From Streptomyces kronopolitis (lineage in GTDB: Bacteria; Actinomycetota; Actinomycetes; Streptomycetales; Streptomycetaceae), in the NCBI RefSeq assembly GCF_014646275.1, contig NZ_BMND01000021.1, positions 1-64,000 on the forward strand: DNA of 64,000 bases, in the 5' to 3' direction. The notes beneath the pieces were generated by a model, which was given only the letters and a program-made list of their open reading frames with translations, was not told the origin of the DNA and ran no database searches. The position numbers were made by a program, and so were the translations under genes. This document shows, piece by piece, positions 54,248-63,171 of the stretch. Within the stretch, counting starts at the first letter, position 1. Each line of letters starts with the position of its first letter.

Positions 54248-54562
54248 CGTCGTAGCCGCGGCGCATGTCGATGACCGCGTGGTCGGCGCTCCGCGCCGCG
54301 TCACAGGCGATATCGCACCCGGAGTTTCCGGCGCCGACGATCAGCACTCGCCGGCCCTTCGATTCGTCCGCGCAGCGATAGCTGACCGTGTGCCGGAACT
54401 CGCCCCTCAACTCCCCCGCTCGGTCAGCCCGCACGCCTCGGCGAACGTTCGCAGATACGCGAGGATGTCCTTGTGCGGCGGATAGTCCGCACAGGAATCC
54501 GGCATCGGGAACCCGCTGAATCCAAAAAGCGTCCTACGGGAAATGAAGTGCGCCGACTCGTT
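54248..54562 (-). pseudogene. Remnant of a flavin-containing monooxygenase
   Basis: Two frames on the minus strand carry pieces of an FMO-type enzyme. The first (54562-54407) reads NESAHFISRRTLFGFSGFPM, then YPPHKDILAYLRTFAEACGL, and ends at a stop. The second (about 54400-54248) reads GEFRHTVSYR, then GRRVLIVGAGNSGCDIACD and ADHAVIDMRRGYD. The N-terminal FAD domain, a stretch between the two pieces and the C-terminus are missing. It is a decayed gene. Confidence 0.75.
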
Positions 54563-54790
54563 GCATCGGCGAGCCCGGATTCTCGATGTCCGGGACGAAT
54601 GAGATGCCGGGGACAGGGATTCTCGCGGCCCTCCACCGCGGCGGCCCTCGCGGCGGTCTCTCCGCTGCCTCTCCGCTGCCTGTCCGATGCCTCCGCAGCG
54701 AAATGGCGAGGAGCGGCGGTAATGCCGCAGACCCGTGTGCGATAACGCAAAGTCATTACCGTGTCACATCGCGCCATGGAAAAGTCCGAC

Positions 54791-54820
54791 TGCCGGACCG
54801 GACGGAACTGCCCTAGAATC
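54791..54820 (+). promoter_or_regulatory. Probable promoter of the histidine kinase gene
   Basis: TAGAAT at 54815-54820 is a good -10 box, with CTGCCG 18 bp upstream as a weak -35. The predicted start near 54827 leaves a leader of about 28 nt before ATG 54855. Confidence 0.45.
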
Positions 54821-54854
54821 TGCGGACACTTCCGCCGTCCGTCTGGTTTTTCCC

Positions 54855-56612
54855 ATGACCCTTGAACAAAGCTCCGCACCGTCCACCGAAAGCACGGAGA
54901 AGTCGCCCGACCATTCCGTGCATTCGGCGGCGGCCTCCGCACGGGACGACCTGCGGAGCCGGGTGCGGACGCTGTTCCGGAGGCGGCCGTGGTTCGCCGT
55001 GGTGGTCGACGTGGTGCTCGCGCTGGGCTGTGCCCTGGCGGACCCCGAGATCCGGACGGCCTTCGCGCCGGGTGAGATCTACAGCCCGCTGTCGCCGTCC
55101 CTGTCCGGCTGGCTGACGGCCGCGGTGGCGATGCTGCTGCTGTTCCGGCGCCGCTTCCCGGTCGCGGTCGCCGCCGCCGTGACCGGCGGACTGCTGCTGG
55201 GCACGGGGTCCGTGCTGACGCTCTCCGTCGCCTACTACTCACTCGCCCGCCATGCCGGTCCGGTCCGGCGGATCCGCACCGTGGTGGTGGCCGCGTCCCT
55301 CGGGCTGGCCACCGTCCTCGCCGTCGCCCTGGTGCACCTGCACCGCCTCGCCCCTCGTCACGGACTCTCCGCCTCGTACCAGGGGGTGCTGCTGCTCGTG
55401 GTGGCGCTGGCCGCCGTCGTGCTGCCCGTGCTCGCCGGGCTCCGCCCGCTGGGCCGGCACCCGGGCTGGTGGGAGACCCGGCGGGCGATGCTGTTCGACG
55501 TGTCGCTGGTGGTGCTGTTTCCCCTGGTCAACCCGGCGGTCATCCTCGTCAGCGCCGTCGGGGGCAACCCGCTGGGGCTCCCGGCGCCGGTGGTCGCCGC
55601 CCTCGCGGTCCTGGGCGGCCTGACCGTCGTCCTGCGTCGCCGCTACCCCGCGGCCGTCGCCGTGGCGTCCATCGTGCTGCTGCCGCTGGTCCTGCCGCCC
55701 CTCAGCGCCCTGCCGGTCGGTCTGTACACGGTGGCCAAGTACGGGCGCTCCCGCCGCCAGCTGCTGGTGATCTCCGGGGCGGCCGCGGCCGTGCTCCTCG
55801 CCTGGTCGTTCCTCGCGGACGCGTCGATGGTGTTCCTTCTGGCGATGTTCCTGCTGGTCTCCATGGTCGTGGCCCCCGTGCTGCTCGGCATGTACCGGGG
55901 CGCCAAGCAGAGTCTGCTGGTGAACCTGCGGGAGCGGGCGGAGCGCCTGGAGCGCGAGCAGCACCTCAAGGAGGCGCAGGCCCGGATGCAGGAGCGCGCC
56001 CGGATCGCCCGCGAGATGCACGACGTGGTCTCGCACCGGGTGAGCCTGATGGTGGTGCACGCGGGCGCCCTGGAGGCCGGGGCCGGCGGCGACAACGAGG
56101 TGGCCCGGAAGACCGGCGCGCTCATCGGCCAGATGGGCCGCCAGGCGCTGAACGAACTGCGCGATGTGCTGAACGTGCTGCGGATGGACCAGCCCGGCGA
56201 GCAGGACGCGGCACCGTCGCAGCCGGCGCTCGACGACGTCACCACCCTGGTCGAGGAGTCCCGCAGCACCGGCGCCCGCATCGACCTCGACATCACCGGC
56301 ACCCCCCGCGACCTGGACGCCGACCTCGGCGCGGCCCTGTACCGCCTCGTCCAGGAGGGCCTGACCAACGCCTGCAAGCACGCCTCCGGGGCGCCGGTCC
56401 GCGTCGAGGTGCGCCACGGCACCGACACGGTGCGGGTGCGGGTCGAGAACGACGCCCCGCAGGGCCCGTCCGGCACGGCACTGCCCAGCGGCGGCCGCGG
56501 GCTGGTCGGGCTGGGCGAACGCGTCGGCGCCCTCGGCGGCAGCTTCACGTCCGGGGGCCTGCCGGGCGGCGGATTCGCCATCGAGGCCACGGTCCCGCTC
56601 ACCGGCCGCTGA
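54855..56612 (+). CDS. NarL-type sensor histidine kinase (HisKA_3)
   Basis: A 585-residue kinase with many predicted membrane helices in residues 45-345, a coiled-coil linker, the HisKA_3 dimerisation helix with phosphorylated H389 in REMHDVVSHRVSLMVVHAG, and an HATPase domain (about 480-585) with LVQEGLTNACKHA, RVRVENDAP and GGRGLVGLGERV. The signal is unknown. No response-regulator gene is adjacent on either side, which is unusual for this class. ATG 54855 has no strong ribosome-binding site. Confidence 0.88.
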   Translation: MTLEQSSAPSTESTEKSPDHSVHSAAASARDDLRSRVRTLFRRRPWFAVVVDVVLALGCALADPEIRTAFAPGEIYSPLSPSLSGWLTAAVAMLLLFRRRFPVAVAAAVTGGLLLGTGSVLTLSVAYYSLARHAGPVRRIRTVVVAASLGLATVLAVALVHLHRLAPRHGLSASYQGVLLLVVALAAVVLPVLAGLRPLGRHPGWWETRRAMLFDVSLVVLFPLVNPAVILVSAVGGNPLGLPAPVVAALAVLGGLTVVLRRRYPAAVAVASIVLLPLVLPPLSALPVGLYTVAKYGRSRRQLLVISGAAAAVLLAWSFLADASMVFLLAMFLLVSMVVAPVLLGMYRGAKQSLLVNLRERAERLEREQHLKEAQARMQERARIAREMHDVVSHRVSLMVVHAGALEAGAGGDNEVARKTGALIGQMGRQALNELRDVLNVLRMDQPGEQDAAPSQPALDDVTTLVEESRSTGARIDLDITGTPRDLDADLGAALYRLVQEGLTNACKHASGAPVRVEVRHGTDTVRVRVENDAPQGPSGTALPSGGRGLVGLGERVGALGGSFTSGGLPGGGFAIEATVPLTGR

Positions 56613-56637
56613 GCGGGACCGCCCCGGGCGGTGCGGC

Positions 56638-56991
56638 TCAGCCTTCGGCGTCGTGCGCGGGGAAGTCCGCGAACACGGACGCCTGCGGGTGCGCACGGAC
56701 CCATTCGCGCAGCTCGGGACCGATGTCCCCGTACAGCTCCGCGTGGACCAGCTCCGCGCACTGCGCCACGCGGGCCAGCAGGTCCGCCGCACGCTCCTGG
56801 TGCACCATGGCCGCCGCCGTGTCGGTGTACTCCTCCAGCACCAGGTAACTCCCGGCCCCGGCCGAGAACCAGCGGTAGGTCGGGGTGCCGGGCTCCTCCT
56901 GCGCCTGGTCGCGCAGGGCCACGGCCAATTCCTCGAATTCGGCGTGTCGTTGGTCTCGGACATCGAAGCGCGCGCGGACGAAAATGCTCAT
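56638..56991 (-). CDS. Antibiotic biosynthesis monooxygenase (ABM)-domain protein
   Basis: A 117-residue ferredoxin-like-fold ABM protein: FVRARFDVRDQRHAEFEELAVALRDQAQEEPGTPTYRWFSAG, then YLVLEEYTDTAAAMVHQ. These are cofactor-free oxygenases or signal/defence proteins related to YgiN; the substrate cannot be named. ATG 56991 has GGAG upstream. It is convergent with the kinase gene and has no evident link to it. Confidence 0.84.
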   Translation of the reverse strand: MSIFVRARFDVRDQRHAEFEELAVALRDQAQEEPGTPTYRWFSAGAGSYLVLEEYTDTAAAMVHQERAADLLARVAQCAELVHAELYGDIGPELREWVRAHPQASVFADFPAHDAEG

Positions 56992-57126
56992 GCGCACACT
57001 CCAGCAGACCGCCCGGCCGCGCCCGCAGCCGGGTCCCGCAACCGGGACACGGGGTACGGCCGGCGGTGCGGTGGCGGCTGTGCGGGTTGCCGCGCGGTGC
57101 GGTGGCCACGGCGCGGTGGTGGGGCG

Positions 57127-57187
57127 TTGACAGCGCCCTGCCGGGCTTCTAGCGTCAGCCCTGCTCAGGCTACTAAGCGGTTGCTCA
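57127..57187 (+). promoter_or_regulatory. fabG promoter and TetR-like operator
   Basis: TTGACA (57127-57132) and TAGCGT (57150-57155) are 17 bp apart, a near-consensus promoter. Downstream, TAAGC-GGTT-GCTCA (57174-57187) is an inverted repeat with one mismatch. It resembles TetR-family operators that control fatty-acid-type genes in actinobacteria, and it lies just after the predicted start at 57162. Confidence 0.6.
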
Positions 57188-57244
57188 CCCAGGGATCGGT
57201 GGGGCGGGCCGCTTGTCGAGGTTTCTAGGGTGAGGAGAACCCGC

Positions 57245-58006
57245 ATGTCCACCACCGAGCAGCGCGTCGCCATCGTGACGGGCGCGGCCCGCGGCATCGG
57301 CGCGGCCACCGCCGTGCGCCTGGCCGCCGAGGGCCGTGCCGTCGCCGTACTCGACCTCGACGAGGCGGCCTGCAAGGACACCGTCAAGAAGATCACCGAG
57401 GCCGGCGGCAAGGCCGTCGCGATCGGCTGCGATGTCTCCGACGCGGAGCAGGTCGAGGCGGCGGTCGCCCGGGTCGCCGCCGAGCTGGGCGCGCCGACGG
57501 TCCTCGTCAACAACGCCGGTGTGCTGCGCGACAACCTGCTGTTCAAGATGAGCGAGACCGACTGGGACACGGTCATGAACGTGCATCTGCGCGGCGCGTT
57601 CCTGATGTCCCGCGCCTGTCAGAAGCACATGGTGGACGCGAAGTTCGGCCGGATCGTCAACCTCTCCTCCAGCTCGGCGCTCGGCAACCGCGGCCAGGTC
57701 AACTACTCGGCGGCGAAGGCCGGCCTCCAGGGCTTCACCAAGACCCTCGCCATCGAGCTCGGCAAGTTCGGGGTCACCGCCAACGCCGTCGCCCCCGGCT
57801 TCATCGTCACCGACATGACCGCCGCCACGGCCGAGCGCGTCGGCATGGGCTTCGAGGAGTTCCAGGCCGCGGCCGCCACGCAGATCCCGGTGCAGCGGGT
57901 CGGCCGCCCCGAGGACATCGCCAACGCCATCGCCTTCTTCACCGGTGAGGCGGCCGGCTTCGTCTCCGGCCAGGTCATGTACGTCGCCGGCGGCCCGCTC
58001 AACTGA
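57245..58006 (+). CDS. fabG: 3-oxoacyl-ACP reductase-like short-chain dehydrogenase (FabG family)
   Basis: A 253-residue SDR. The NAD(P) motif is TGAARGIG (about 12-19), followed by NNAGV (about 90-94) and the catalytic Ser-Tyr-Lys set in NLSSSSALGNRGQVNYSAAKAG (Y and K about 156-160). Classic FabG reduces 3-oxoacyl-ACP; several paralogues in Streptomyces act on other oxo groups, so the substrate is not certain. ATG 57245 has GAGGAG upstream. It is followed after 29 bp by a second SDR gene in the same operon. Confidence 0.88.
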   Translation: MSTTEQRVAIVTGAARGIGAATAVRLAAEGRAVAVLDLDEAACKDTVKKITEAGGKAVAIGCDVSDAEQVEAAVARVAAELGAPTVLVNNAGVLRDNLLFKMSETDWDTVMNVHLRGAFLMSRACQKHMVDAKFGRIVNLSSSSALGNRGQVNYSAAKAGLQGFTKTLAIELGKFGVTANAVAPGFIVTDMTAATAERVGMGFEEFQAAAATQIPVQRVGRPEDIANAIAFFTGEAAGFVSGQVMYVAGGPLN

Positions 58007-58035
58007 CCGCCCCACCGACTTCAGGAGTTCTGGAC

Positions 58036-58806
58036 ATGACCGAGCAGCACAGCGGCCCGCCCGCGCCGTCCGGCAAGGTGGCGCTGGTCACCGGCGCCAG
58101 CCGCGGCATCGGCTACGGCATCGCCGAGGCCCTGGTCGCCCGCGGCGACCGGGTCGTCATCACCGGCCGCAACGAGGACACCCTCAAGGAGGCCGCCGAG
58201 AAGCTGGGCGCCGACCGGGTGCTCTGCGTCGCCGGCAAGGCGCACGACGAGTCCCACCAGGCGGTGGCCGTCGAGCGCGCCATGGAGACCTTCGGGCGCG
58301 TCGACTACCTCGTCAACAACGCCGGGACCAACCCGGTGTTCGGCCCCATCGCCGACCTCGATCTGGGCGTCGCCCGCAAGGTGTTCGAGACCAATGTCGT
58401 CTCGGCGCTCGGCTTCGCCCAGCGCACCTGGCACGCCTGGCAGAAGGACAACGGCGGCGCGATCGTCAACATCGCCTCGATCGCCGGCCTCGCCCCCTCG
58501 CCCTTCATCGGGGCGTACGGGATCAGCAAGGCCGCGATGGTGAACCTCACCATCCAGCTCGCCCACGAGTTCGCGCCGGGCGTGCGGGTCAACTCCATCG
58601 CGCCCGCGGTGATCAAGACCAAGTTCGCCGCCGCGCTGTACGAGAACCGCGAGGAGGAGGCGGCGGCCGGCTACCCCATGGCGCGGCTGGGCGTCCCGGA
58701 GGACATCGGCGGGGCCGCGGCCTTCCTGCTGTCCGACGCCGCCGGCTGGATCACCGGCCAGAACCTGGTCGTCGACGGCGGGCTGTTCCTCAACGCCGGG
58801 GTCTGA
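58036..58806 (+). CDS. Short-chain dehydrogenase/reductase 2
   Basis: A 256-residue SDR with TGASRGIGYGIA (about 18-29), NNAGTNPV and the catalytic NIASIAGLAPSPFIGAYGISKAA (Tyr and Lys about 159-163). The C-terminal part GQNLVVDGGLFL is typical of FabG-like enzymes. AGGAG precedes ATG 58036. Co-transcription with the FabG gene suggests related substrates. A very long hairpin closes the operon. Confidence 0.88.
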   Translation: MTEQHSGPPAPSGKVALVTGASRGIGYGIAEALVARGDRVVITGRNEDTLKEAAEKLGADRVLCVAGKAHDESHQAVAVERAMETFGRVDYLVNNAGTNPVFGPIADLDLGVARKVFETNVVSALGFAQRTWHAWQKDNGGAIVNIASIAGLAPSPFIGAYGISKAAMVNLTIQLAHEFAPGVRVNSIAPAVIKTKFAAALYENREEEAAAGYPMARLGVPEDIGGAAAFLLSDAAGWITGQNLVVDGGLFLNAGV

Positions 58807-58858
58807 CGGCACCGGGGCGGGGCCGGGGAGGGCATGCCCCGGTCGGTGTGCGCTCTGG

Positions 58859-58907
58859 GACGCATCCGTGGTGCCGGCCCCGGCGGGGGGCCGGCACCAC
58901 ATGCGTC
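58859..58907. terminator. Very strong terminator after the SDR operon
   Basis: GACGCAT, a CC bulge and GTGGTGCCGGCCCC pair with GGGGCCGGCACCAC and ATGCGTC, giving 7 plus 14 base pairs around a 5-nt loop. There is no T-run. It insulates the SDR operon from ung. Confidence 0.82.
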
Positions 58908-59035
58908 GGCGGGCCGGCCGGGGGCATGGGACGATGGCGGGCGCGTCTGCCGGCGCGGGGGCGTCCCACGGTGCCGGACCGGGAACGCCCGGCCGCCGGC
59001 GGGGGAGCGGTGAGCGGTCCGGGCCGGGGCCCGCG

Positions 59036-59058
59036 TTGTCAGTGGCCGCCGGTAGGTT
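59036..59058 (+). promoter_or_regulatory. PafBC/RecA-independent type DNA-damage promoter of ung
   Basis: TTGTCAGTG (59036-59044), 8 nt, then TAGGTT (59053-59058) is a full match to the RecA-NDp consensus TTGTCRGTG-N8-TAnnnT. It ends 6 nt before GTG 59065. The first ten bases are the same as in the dinB promoter at 8892. Confidence 0.75.
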
Positions 59059-59097
59059 CTGTGAGTGAGAACGCACCGCACACCGGAGGTTGTTGAC

Positions 59098-59778
59098 GTG
59101 GAGACCGACATGCTGCCCGCATCCTGGCGCGAGGTCCTCGGCGAGGAGTGGGAGAAGCCCTATGTCAAGGAGCTTGCCGACTTCGTCGAGCAGGAGCGGG
59201 CGAGCGGCCCGGTCTACCCGCCCCGCGAGCAGGTCTTCGCGGCGCTGGAGGCGACCCCGTTCGACCAGGTGAAGGTGCTCATCCTGGGCCAGGACCCCTA
59301 CCACGGCGCGGGCCAGGGCCACGGTCTGTGCTTCTCGGTGCAGCCCGGCGTCAAGACCCCGCCGTCGCTGCGGAACATCTACAAGGAGATGCGGGAGGAG
59401 CTGGGCCACCCGGTCCCGGACAACGGCTATCTGATGCCCTGGGCCCAGCAGGGCGTGCTGCTGCTGAACGCCGTCCTCACGGTCCGCGAGGGCGAGGCGA
59501 ACTCCCACAAGGGCAAGGGCTGGGAGAAGATCACCGACGCGGTCATCCGCGCCGTGGCCGCCCGGCCCGATCCCGCGGTCTTCGTGCTGTGGGGCAACTA
59601 CGCCAAGAAGAAGCTGCCGCTGATCGACGAGGAGCGGCATGCCGTGGTGCAGGGCGCGCACCCCTCCCCGCTGTCGGCGAAGAAGTTCTTCGGCTCCCGC
59701 CCCTTCACCCAGATCAACGCGGCCGTCGCCGCCCAGGGCCATGCCCCGATCGACTGGCGGATCCCCGACCTGGGCTGA
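59098..59778 (+). CDS. ung: Uracil-DNA glycosylase
   Basis: A 226-residue family 1 UDG removing uracil from DNA. The catalytic Asp loop is ILGQDPYHG, the uracil pocket region is YLMPWAQQGVLLLNAVLTV, and the His loop is GAHPSPLSAKKFFGSRPF. GTG 59098 has GGAGG 8 nt upstream and matches usual homologue starts. GTG 59065 is at the predicted transcription start and would add 11 residues. The damage-type promoter upstream suits a repair gene. Confidence 0.95.
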   Translation: METDMLPASWREVLGEEWEKPYVKELADFVEQERASGPVYPPREQVFAALEATPFDQVKVLILGQDPYHGAGQGHGLCFSVQPGVKTPPSLRNIYKEMREELGHPVPDNGYLMPWAQQGVLLLNAVLTVREGEANSHKGKGWEKITDAVIRAVAARPDPAVFVLWGNYAKKKLPLIDEERHAVVQGAHPSPLSAKKFFGSRPFTQINAAVAAQGHAPIDWRIPDLG

Positions 59779-59944
59779 GCCACCGCCGCCCGGCCGGGGC
59801 CGAGGCACCGGCACCGGCCGTCGGGCGGCGCCCGCCGCCCCGGCCCGCCGCCCGGGCGCGTCGCGCACACCGCGCGCGGGTCGCGCCCGGCGGTTAGCGT
59901 CGAGGCAACGACATGGCGGTGGTGAACCGATCCGGGAGTGCGCG

Positions 59945-60487
59945 GTGATGGAGAAGCGGCGGGAGGCGACGTCCGAGGACGGGGTGCTGACCCGGATCGG
60001 CCAGGCGATCATGCTGCACCGCGCCGGCGATCGGGAAGAGGCACGCAACCGCCTCACGGCCCTGTGGCACGAGATCGGGCCGCAGGGGGACGCCTTCCAC
60101 CGCTGCACCCTCGCCCACTACATGGCCGACACCCAGGACGACCCCCGGGACGAACTCGACTGGGACCTCCGGGCCCTGGAGGCCGCCGAGGGCTTCGTCA
60201 CCGAACGGCCCGGCTGCACCGCCGCCGCGTCCGCCGAGCCGAGGATCGCCGACGGCCCCGGGCCCCGCCACCCCCTCGTCGCGCTCCGGGCGTTCTTCCC
60301 CTCGCTCCATCTCAACATCGCCGCCGACTACGCCGCTCTGGACCGTCCGGCCGATGCCCGCGCCCAGCTGCGGCGGGCCAGGGCGTCGGTCAACGCCCTC
60401 GCCGACGGCGAGTACCGCCAGGGCCTCCGGGACGCCATCGACCGGCTCCAGCTGCGGATCGACCGCGCGGCCGGCCACCCGCGGTAG
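59945..60487 (+). CDS. TPR-like helical protein
   Basis: A 180-residue protein made almost entirely of paired helices: TRIGQAIMLHRAGDREEARNRLTALWHEIG, CTLAHYMADTQDD, then ALDRPADARAQLRRARASVNALADGEYRQGLRDAIDRL. This tetratricopeptide-like pattern is for protein-protein contact. It is a conserved Streptomyces protein of unknown role. GTG 59945 has GGGAG upstream; ATG 59948 is the next codon. Confidence 0.77.
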   Translation: MMEKRREATSEDGVLTRIGQAIMLHRAGDREEARNRLTALWHEIGPQGDAFHRCTLAHYMADTQDDPRDELDWDLRALEAAEGFVTERPGCTAAASAEPRIADGPGPRHPLVALRAFFPSLHLNIAADYAALDRPADARAQLRRARASVNALADGEYRQGLRDAIDRLQLRIDRAAGHPR

Positions 60488-60601
60488 GCCCGATCGGGCA
60501 CCGCGTGACCTCCACGGGAGCGCCGCCCGGTGGCCGAAGACCGGCACGTATGCTTCCGGCACGCCAGGCACCAGCAACGCGGCACAACCCAGGGAGCACG
60601 A

Positions 60602-61510
60602 GTGAAGGTCGGCTGCATCGGACTCGGCGACATCGCCCAGAAGGCGTACCTCCCCGTCCTGGGCACACAACCGGGCCTCCAACTGCATCTGTACACCCGC
60701 ACCCCGGCCACCCTCCAACGCGTCGGCGATACCCTCCGGCTGCCTCCCGCGCAGCTCCACACCGACCTCGACGCACTGCTCGCCACCGGCCTGGACGCGG
60801 CCTTCGTGCACGCCGCCACCGCCGCGCACCCCGAGCTGGTGACCCGGTTGCTCGAAGCCGGCGTGCCGACCTATGTCGACAAGCCGCTCGCCTACGAGTT
60901 CGCCGACTCCCAGCGCCTCGTCGCGCTCGCCGAGGACCGCGGCGTGGGCCTGACCGTCGGCTTCAACCGCCGCTTCGCGCCCGCCTACGCCCAGTGCCGC
61001 GAGCACGCCCGCGATCTGATCCTGATGCAGAAGAACCGCATCGGCCTGCCCGAGGACCCGCGCACGCTGGTGCTGGACGACTTCATCCATGTCGTCGACA
61101 CCCTGCGGTTCCTCGTCCCCGGCGAGGTCGACCACATCGATGTGCGCACCCGGATCCGGGACGGGCTGATGCAGCACGTGGTGCTCCAGCTGTCCGGCGA
61201 CGGCTTCACCGCCGTGGGCACCATGAACCGCCTCAGCGGCTCGGCCGAGGAAGTCCTCGACGTCTCCGGACAGGACACCCGGCGGCAGGTCGTCAACCTC
61301 TCCGAGGTCATCGACCACAAGGGGCAGCCGAGCATCCGGCGCCGCGGCGACTGGGTGCCGGTGGCCCGCCAGCGCGGCATCGAGCAGATCGTCCTGGCGT
61401 TCCTGGACGAGGTGCGGGCCGGCCGGCAGCCGTCCGCCCGGGACGCGCTGCGCACCCACGAACTGTGCGAACGGGTGATCACCGACGCCCTGACGCAGGC
61501 CGCCTGCTGA
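60602..61510 (+). CDS. Gfo/Idh/MocA-family oxidoreductase
   Basis: A 302-residue NAD(P)-dependent sugar-type dehydrogenase. The Rossmann start is KVGCIGLGDIAQKAYLPVL, the signature is VDKPLAYE (about 97-104) with the active-site Lys, and GFNRRFAP follows. The catalytic-type Asp/His lie in DDFIHVVDTLRF. The substrate is unknown. GTG 60602 has GGGAG upstream. Its 3' end overlaps lnt by 32 bp, convergently. Confidence 0.87.
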   Translation: MKVGCIGLGDIAQKAYLPVLGTQPGLQLHLYTRTPATLQRVGDTLRLPPAQLHTDLDALLATGLDAAFVHAATAAHPELVTRLLEAGVPTYVDKPLAYEFADSQRLVALAEDRGVGLTVGFNRRFAPAYAQCREHARDLILMQKNRIGLPEDPRTLVLDDFIHVVDTLRFLVPGEVDHIDVRTRIRDGLMQHVVLQLSGDGFTAVGTMNRLSGSAEEVLDVSGQDTRRQVVNLSEVIDHKGQPSIRRRGDWVPVARQRGIEQIVLAFLDEVRAGRQPSARDALRTHELCERVITDALTQAAC

Positions 61511-63053
61511 GCGCCCGCAGCCCCGCGTACCCGCCGGCGAGCAGCAGCGCGCCGATCGCCCCGTAGACGGCCCAGTCACCGAACCGGGTGTACGGGCTGG
61601 TGCCCTCGGCCAGCGGCAGGTCGTAGACGGCCGCCGCGCTGCGGTCGGTGCCCAGCCGCTCGCCGATCTGCTCGCCGCGCGGGCCGTACGCCGCGCTGAT
61701 GCCGGTGAGCGTGGCGTGCACCATCGGCCGCCAGGTCTCCGCGGCGCGCAGCGCGGCCAGCGAGGCGTGCTGCGCGGGCGCCCAGCTGTCCTGGAAGGTC
61801 GAGGTCGAGGACTGTGCGACCAGCACCCGCGCACCGTCGCGCGCCAGATGCCGGCTCATGTCGGGGAACGCGGTCTCGAAGCACACCAGCGGCCCGACGC
61901 GCAGCCCGCCCGCGGTGGCGACCGGCATCACGACCTGACGGGCGCCCCGCAGCCGGTCGGTGGTGGCCGCCTTGCCCACGTGGGTCGCCCAGCCCAGCAC
62001 GGACCGGAAGGGTATGTACTCGCCGAAGGGCACCAGCCGCATCTTGGCGTAGCGCTCCCCGGTCGGCCCGTGCGGGCCGATCATGACGGCGCTCTTGTAG
62101 ATCCCGGCCCGCCCGGCGCGCGGCGAGTCGGCGTTGACCAGCAGGTCCGCCCCGGTCTCCCGGGAGAGGGCGGCGAGGCGGGCGGCGAGCGCCGGACGGT
62201 CCGCCGGGTCCTGGTAGAGGCTGCTCTCGCCCCAGACGACCAGGCGCACCCCGCGGCCCGCCAGCGACCGGGTGAGCGCCTCGCTGCGGGCCAGCCGCGC
62301 CGAGGGGGTGCCCGTCGGGCCGGGCTGGACGACCGCGAACCGCACCGTGCCCGCAGGGCGGGGGACGGGCGCCCGGAACCATGCCGCGGTGATCGCTAGC
62401 GCGCACACCAGCAGCCCCGAGACGGCGGGCCGCCAGGCCGCGGGGCGGGCCAGCAGCTCCGCCACCGCGGTGTTCACCGCCACGATCAGCAGACTCAGCA
62501 GCCACACCCCGCCGATCGACGCCAGCCGCAGCGCGGGCGGCACCTGCCACTGGCCGGCGCCCAGCAGCCCCCAGGGGCCGCCCAAGTACTCCCAGGAGCG
62601 GACCAGTTCGACCATCAGCCAGCCCGACGGCACCAGCACCAGCGCGGCGGCGAACCGCCCGCCCGTCGCCCGCCGCCCCGCGCCGCCCGCCGCCTCCCGC
62701 GGGCCGGGGGACGCCTCGCCCAGCAGCGCACGCACCAGCAGCCCCCACGGCGCCCACAGCGCCCCCAGCAGCAGGGCGAGCACCAGGATGAAGACGTGCA
62801 GGCTCGGCAGCAGCCAGTGGTGGACGGCGAGCATGAACCCGGCGCCGCCCAGCCAGCCGTCCAGCGCCGCCCGCTGGTAGCTCGGCGCCGACCGGACCAG
62901 CAGCAGCCAGGGGACCAGGGCGACATACGACAGCCACCACCACGACGGCGCGGGAAACGTGAGGGCCGGTACCGCGCCGGCCAGGGCGGCGGCCGGCCCC
63001 CGCGTCCAGGGGGAGCCGAGCCACCGCGCCCGGTGGCCGAACGGTGTGCCCAT
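61479..63053 (-). CDS. lnt: Apolipoprotein N-acyltransferase
   Basis: A 524-residue membrane enzyme that N-acylates the lipoprotein Cys. Six or more helices occupy residues 15-200, followed by a nitrilase-type domain (about 215-480) with Glu in VVWGESSLY, Lys in YAKMRLVPFGEYIP and Cys in PLVCFETAFPD. It ends in a final helix. The protein is of normal length with all catalytic residues. ATG 63053 has GGGAGG upstream. Confidence 0.9.
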   Translation of the reverse strand: MGTPFGHRARWLGSPWTRGPAAALAGAVPALTFPAPSWWWLSYVALVPWLLLVRSAPSYQRAALDGWLGGAGFMLAVHHWLLPSLHVFILVLALLLGALWAPWGLLVRALLGEASPGPREAAGGAGRRATGGRFAAALVLVPSGWLMVELVRSWEYLGGPWGLLGAGQWQVPPALRLASIGGVWLLSLLIVAVNTAVAELLARPAAWRPAVSGLLVCALAITAAWFRAPVPRPAGTVRFAVVQPGPTGTPSARLARSEALTRSLAGRGVRLVVWGESSLYQDPADRPALAARLAALSRETGADLLVNADSPRAGRAGIYKSAVMIGPHGPTGERYAKMRLVPFGEYIPFRSVLGWATHVGKAATTDRLRGARQVVMPVATAGGLRVGPLVCFETAFPDMSRHLARDGARVLVAQSSTSTFQDSWAPAQHASLAALRAAETWRPMVHATLTGISAAYGPRGEQIGERLGTDRSAAAVYDLPLAEGTSPYTRFGDWAVYGAIGALLLAGGYAGLRALSRRPASGRR

Positions 63054-63171
63054 GCCGCCTCCCTCGTCCCGGTGTCCGGCTCTCGGACGGCCAGTGTGCG
63101 CGGGTCGGCGGATCAAGGAAAGGGGGTGTCGCCGCAACGGCCGATTGCGGGCCGGCAGGGGCCGGGGGCGG

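Noticed and set aside
57219..57231. TTGTC...TAGGGT before fabG as another damage-type promoter
   Set aside because: The sequence reads TTGTCGAGG with only 4 nt to TAGGGT, not TTGTCRGTG-N8; the TTGACA-17-TAGCGT promoter explains the gene better.
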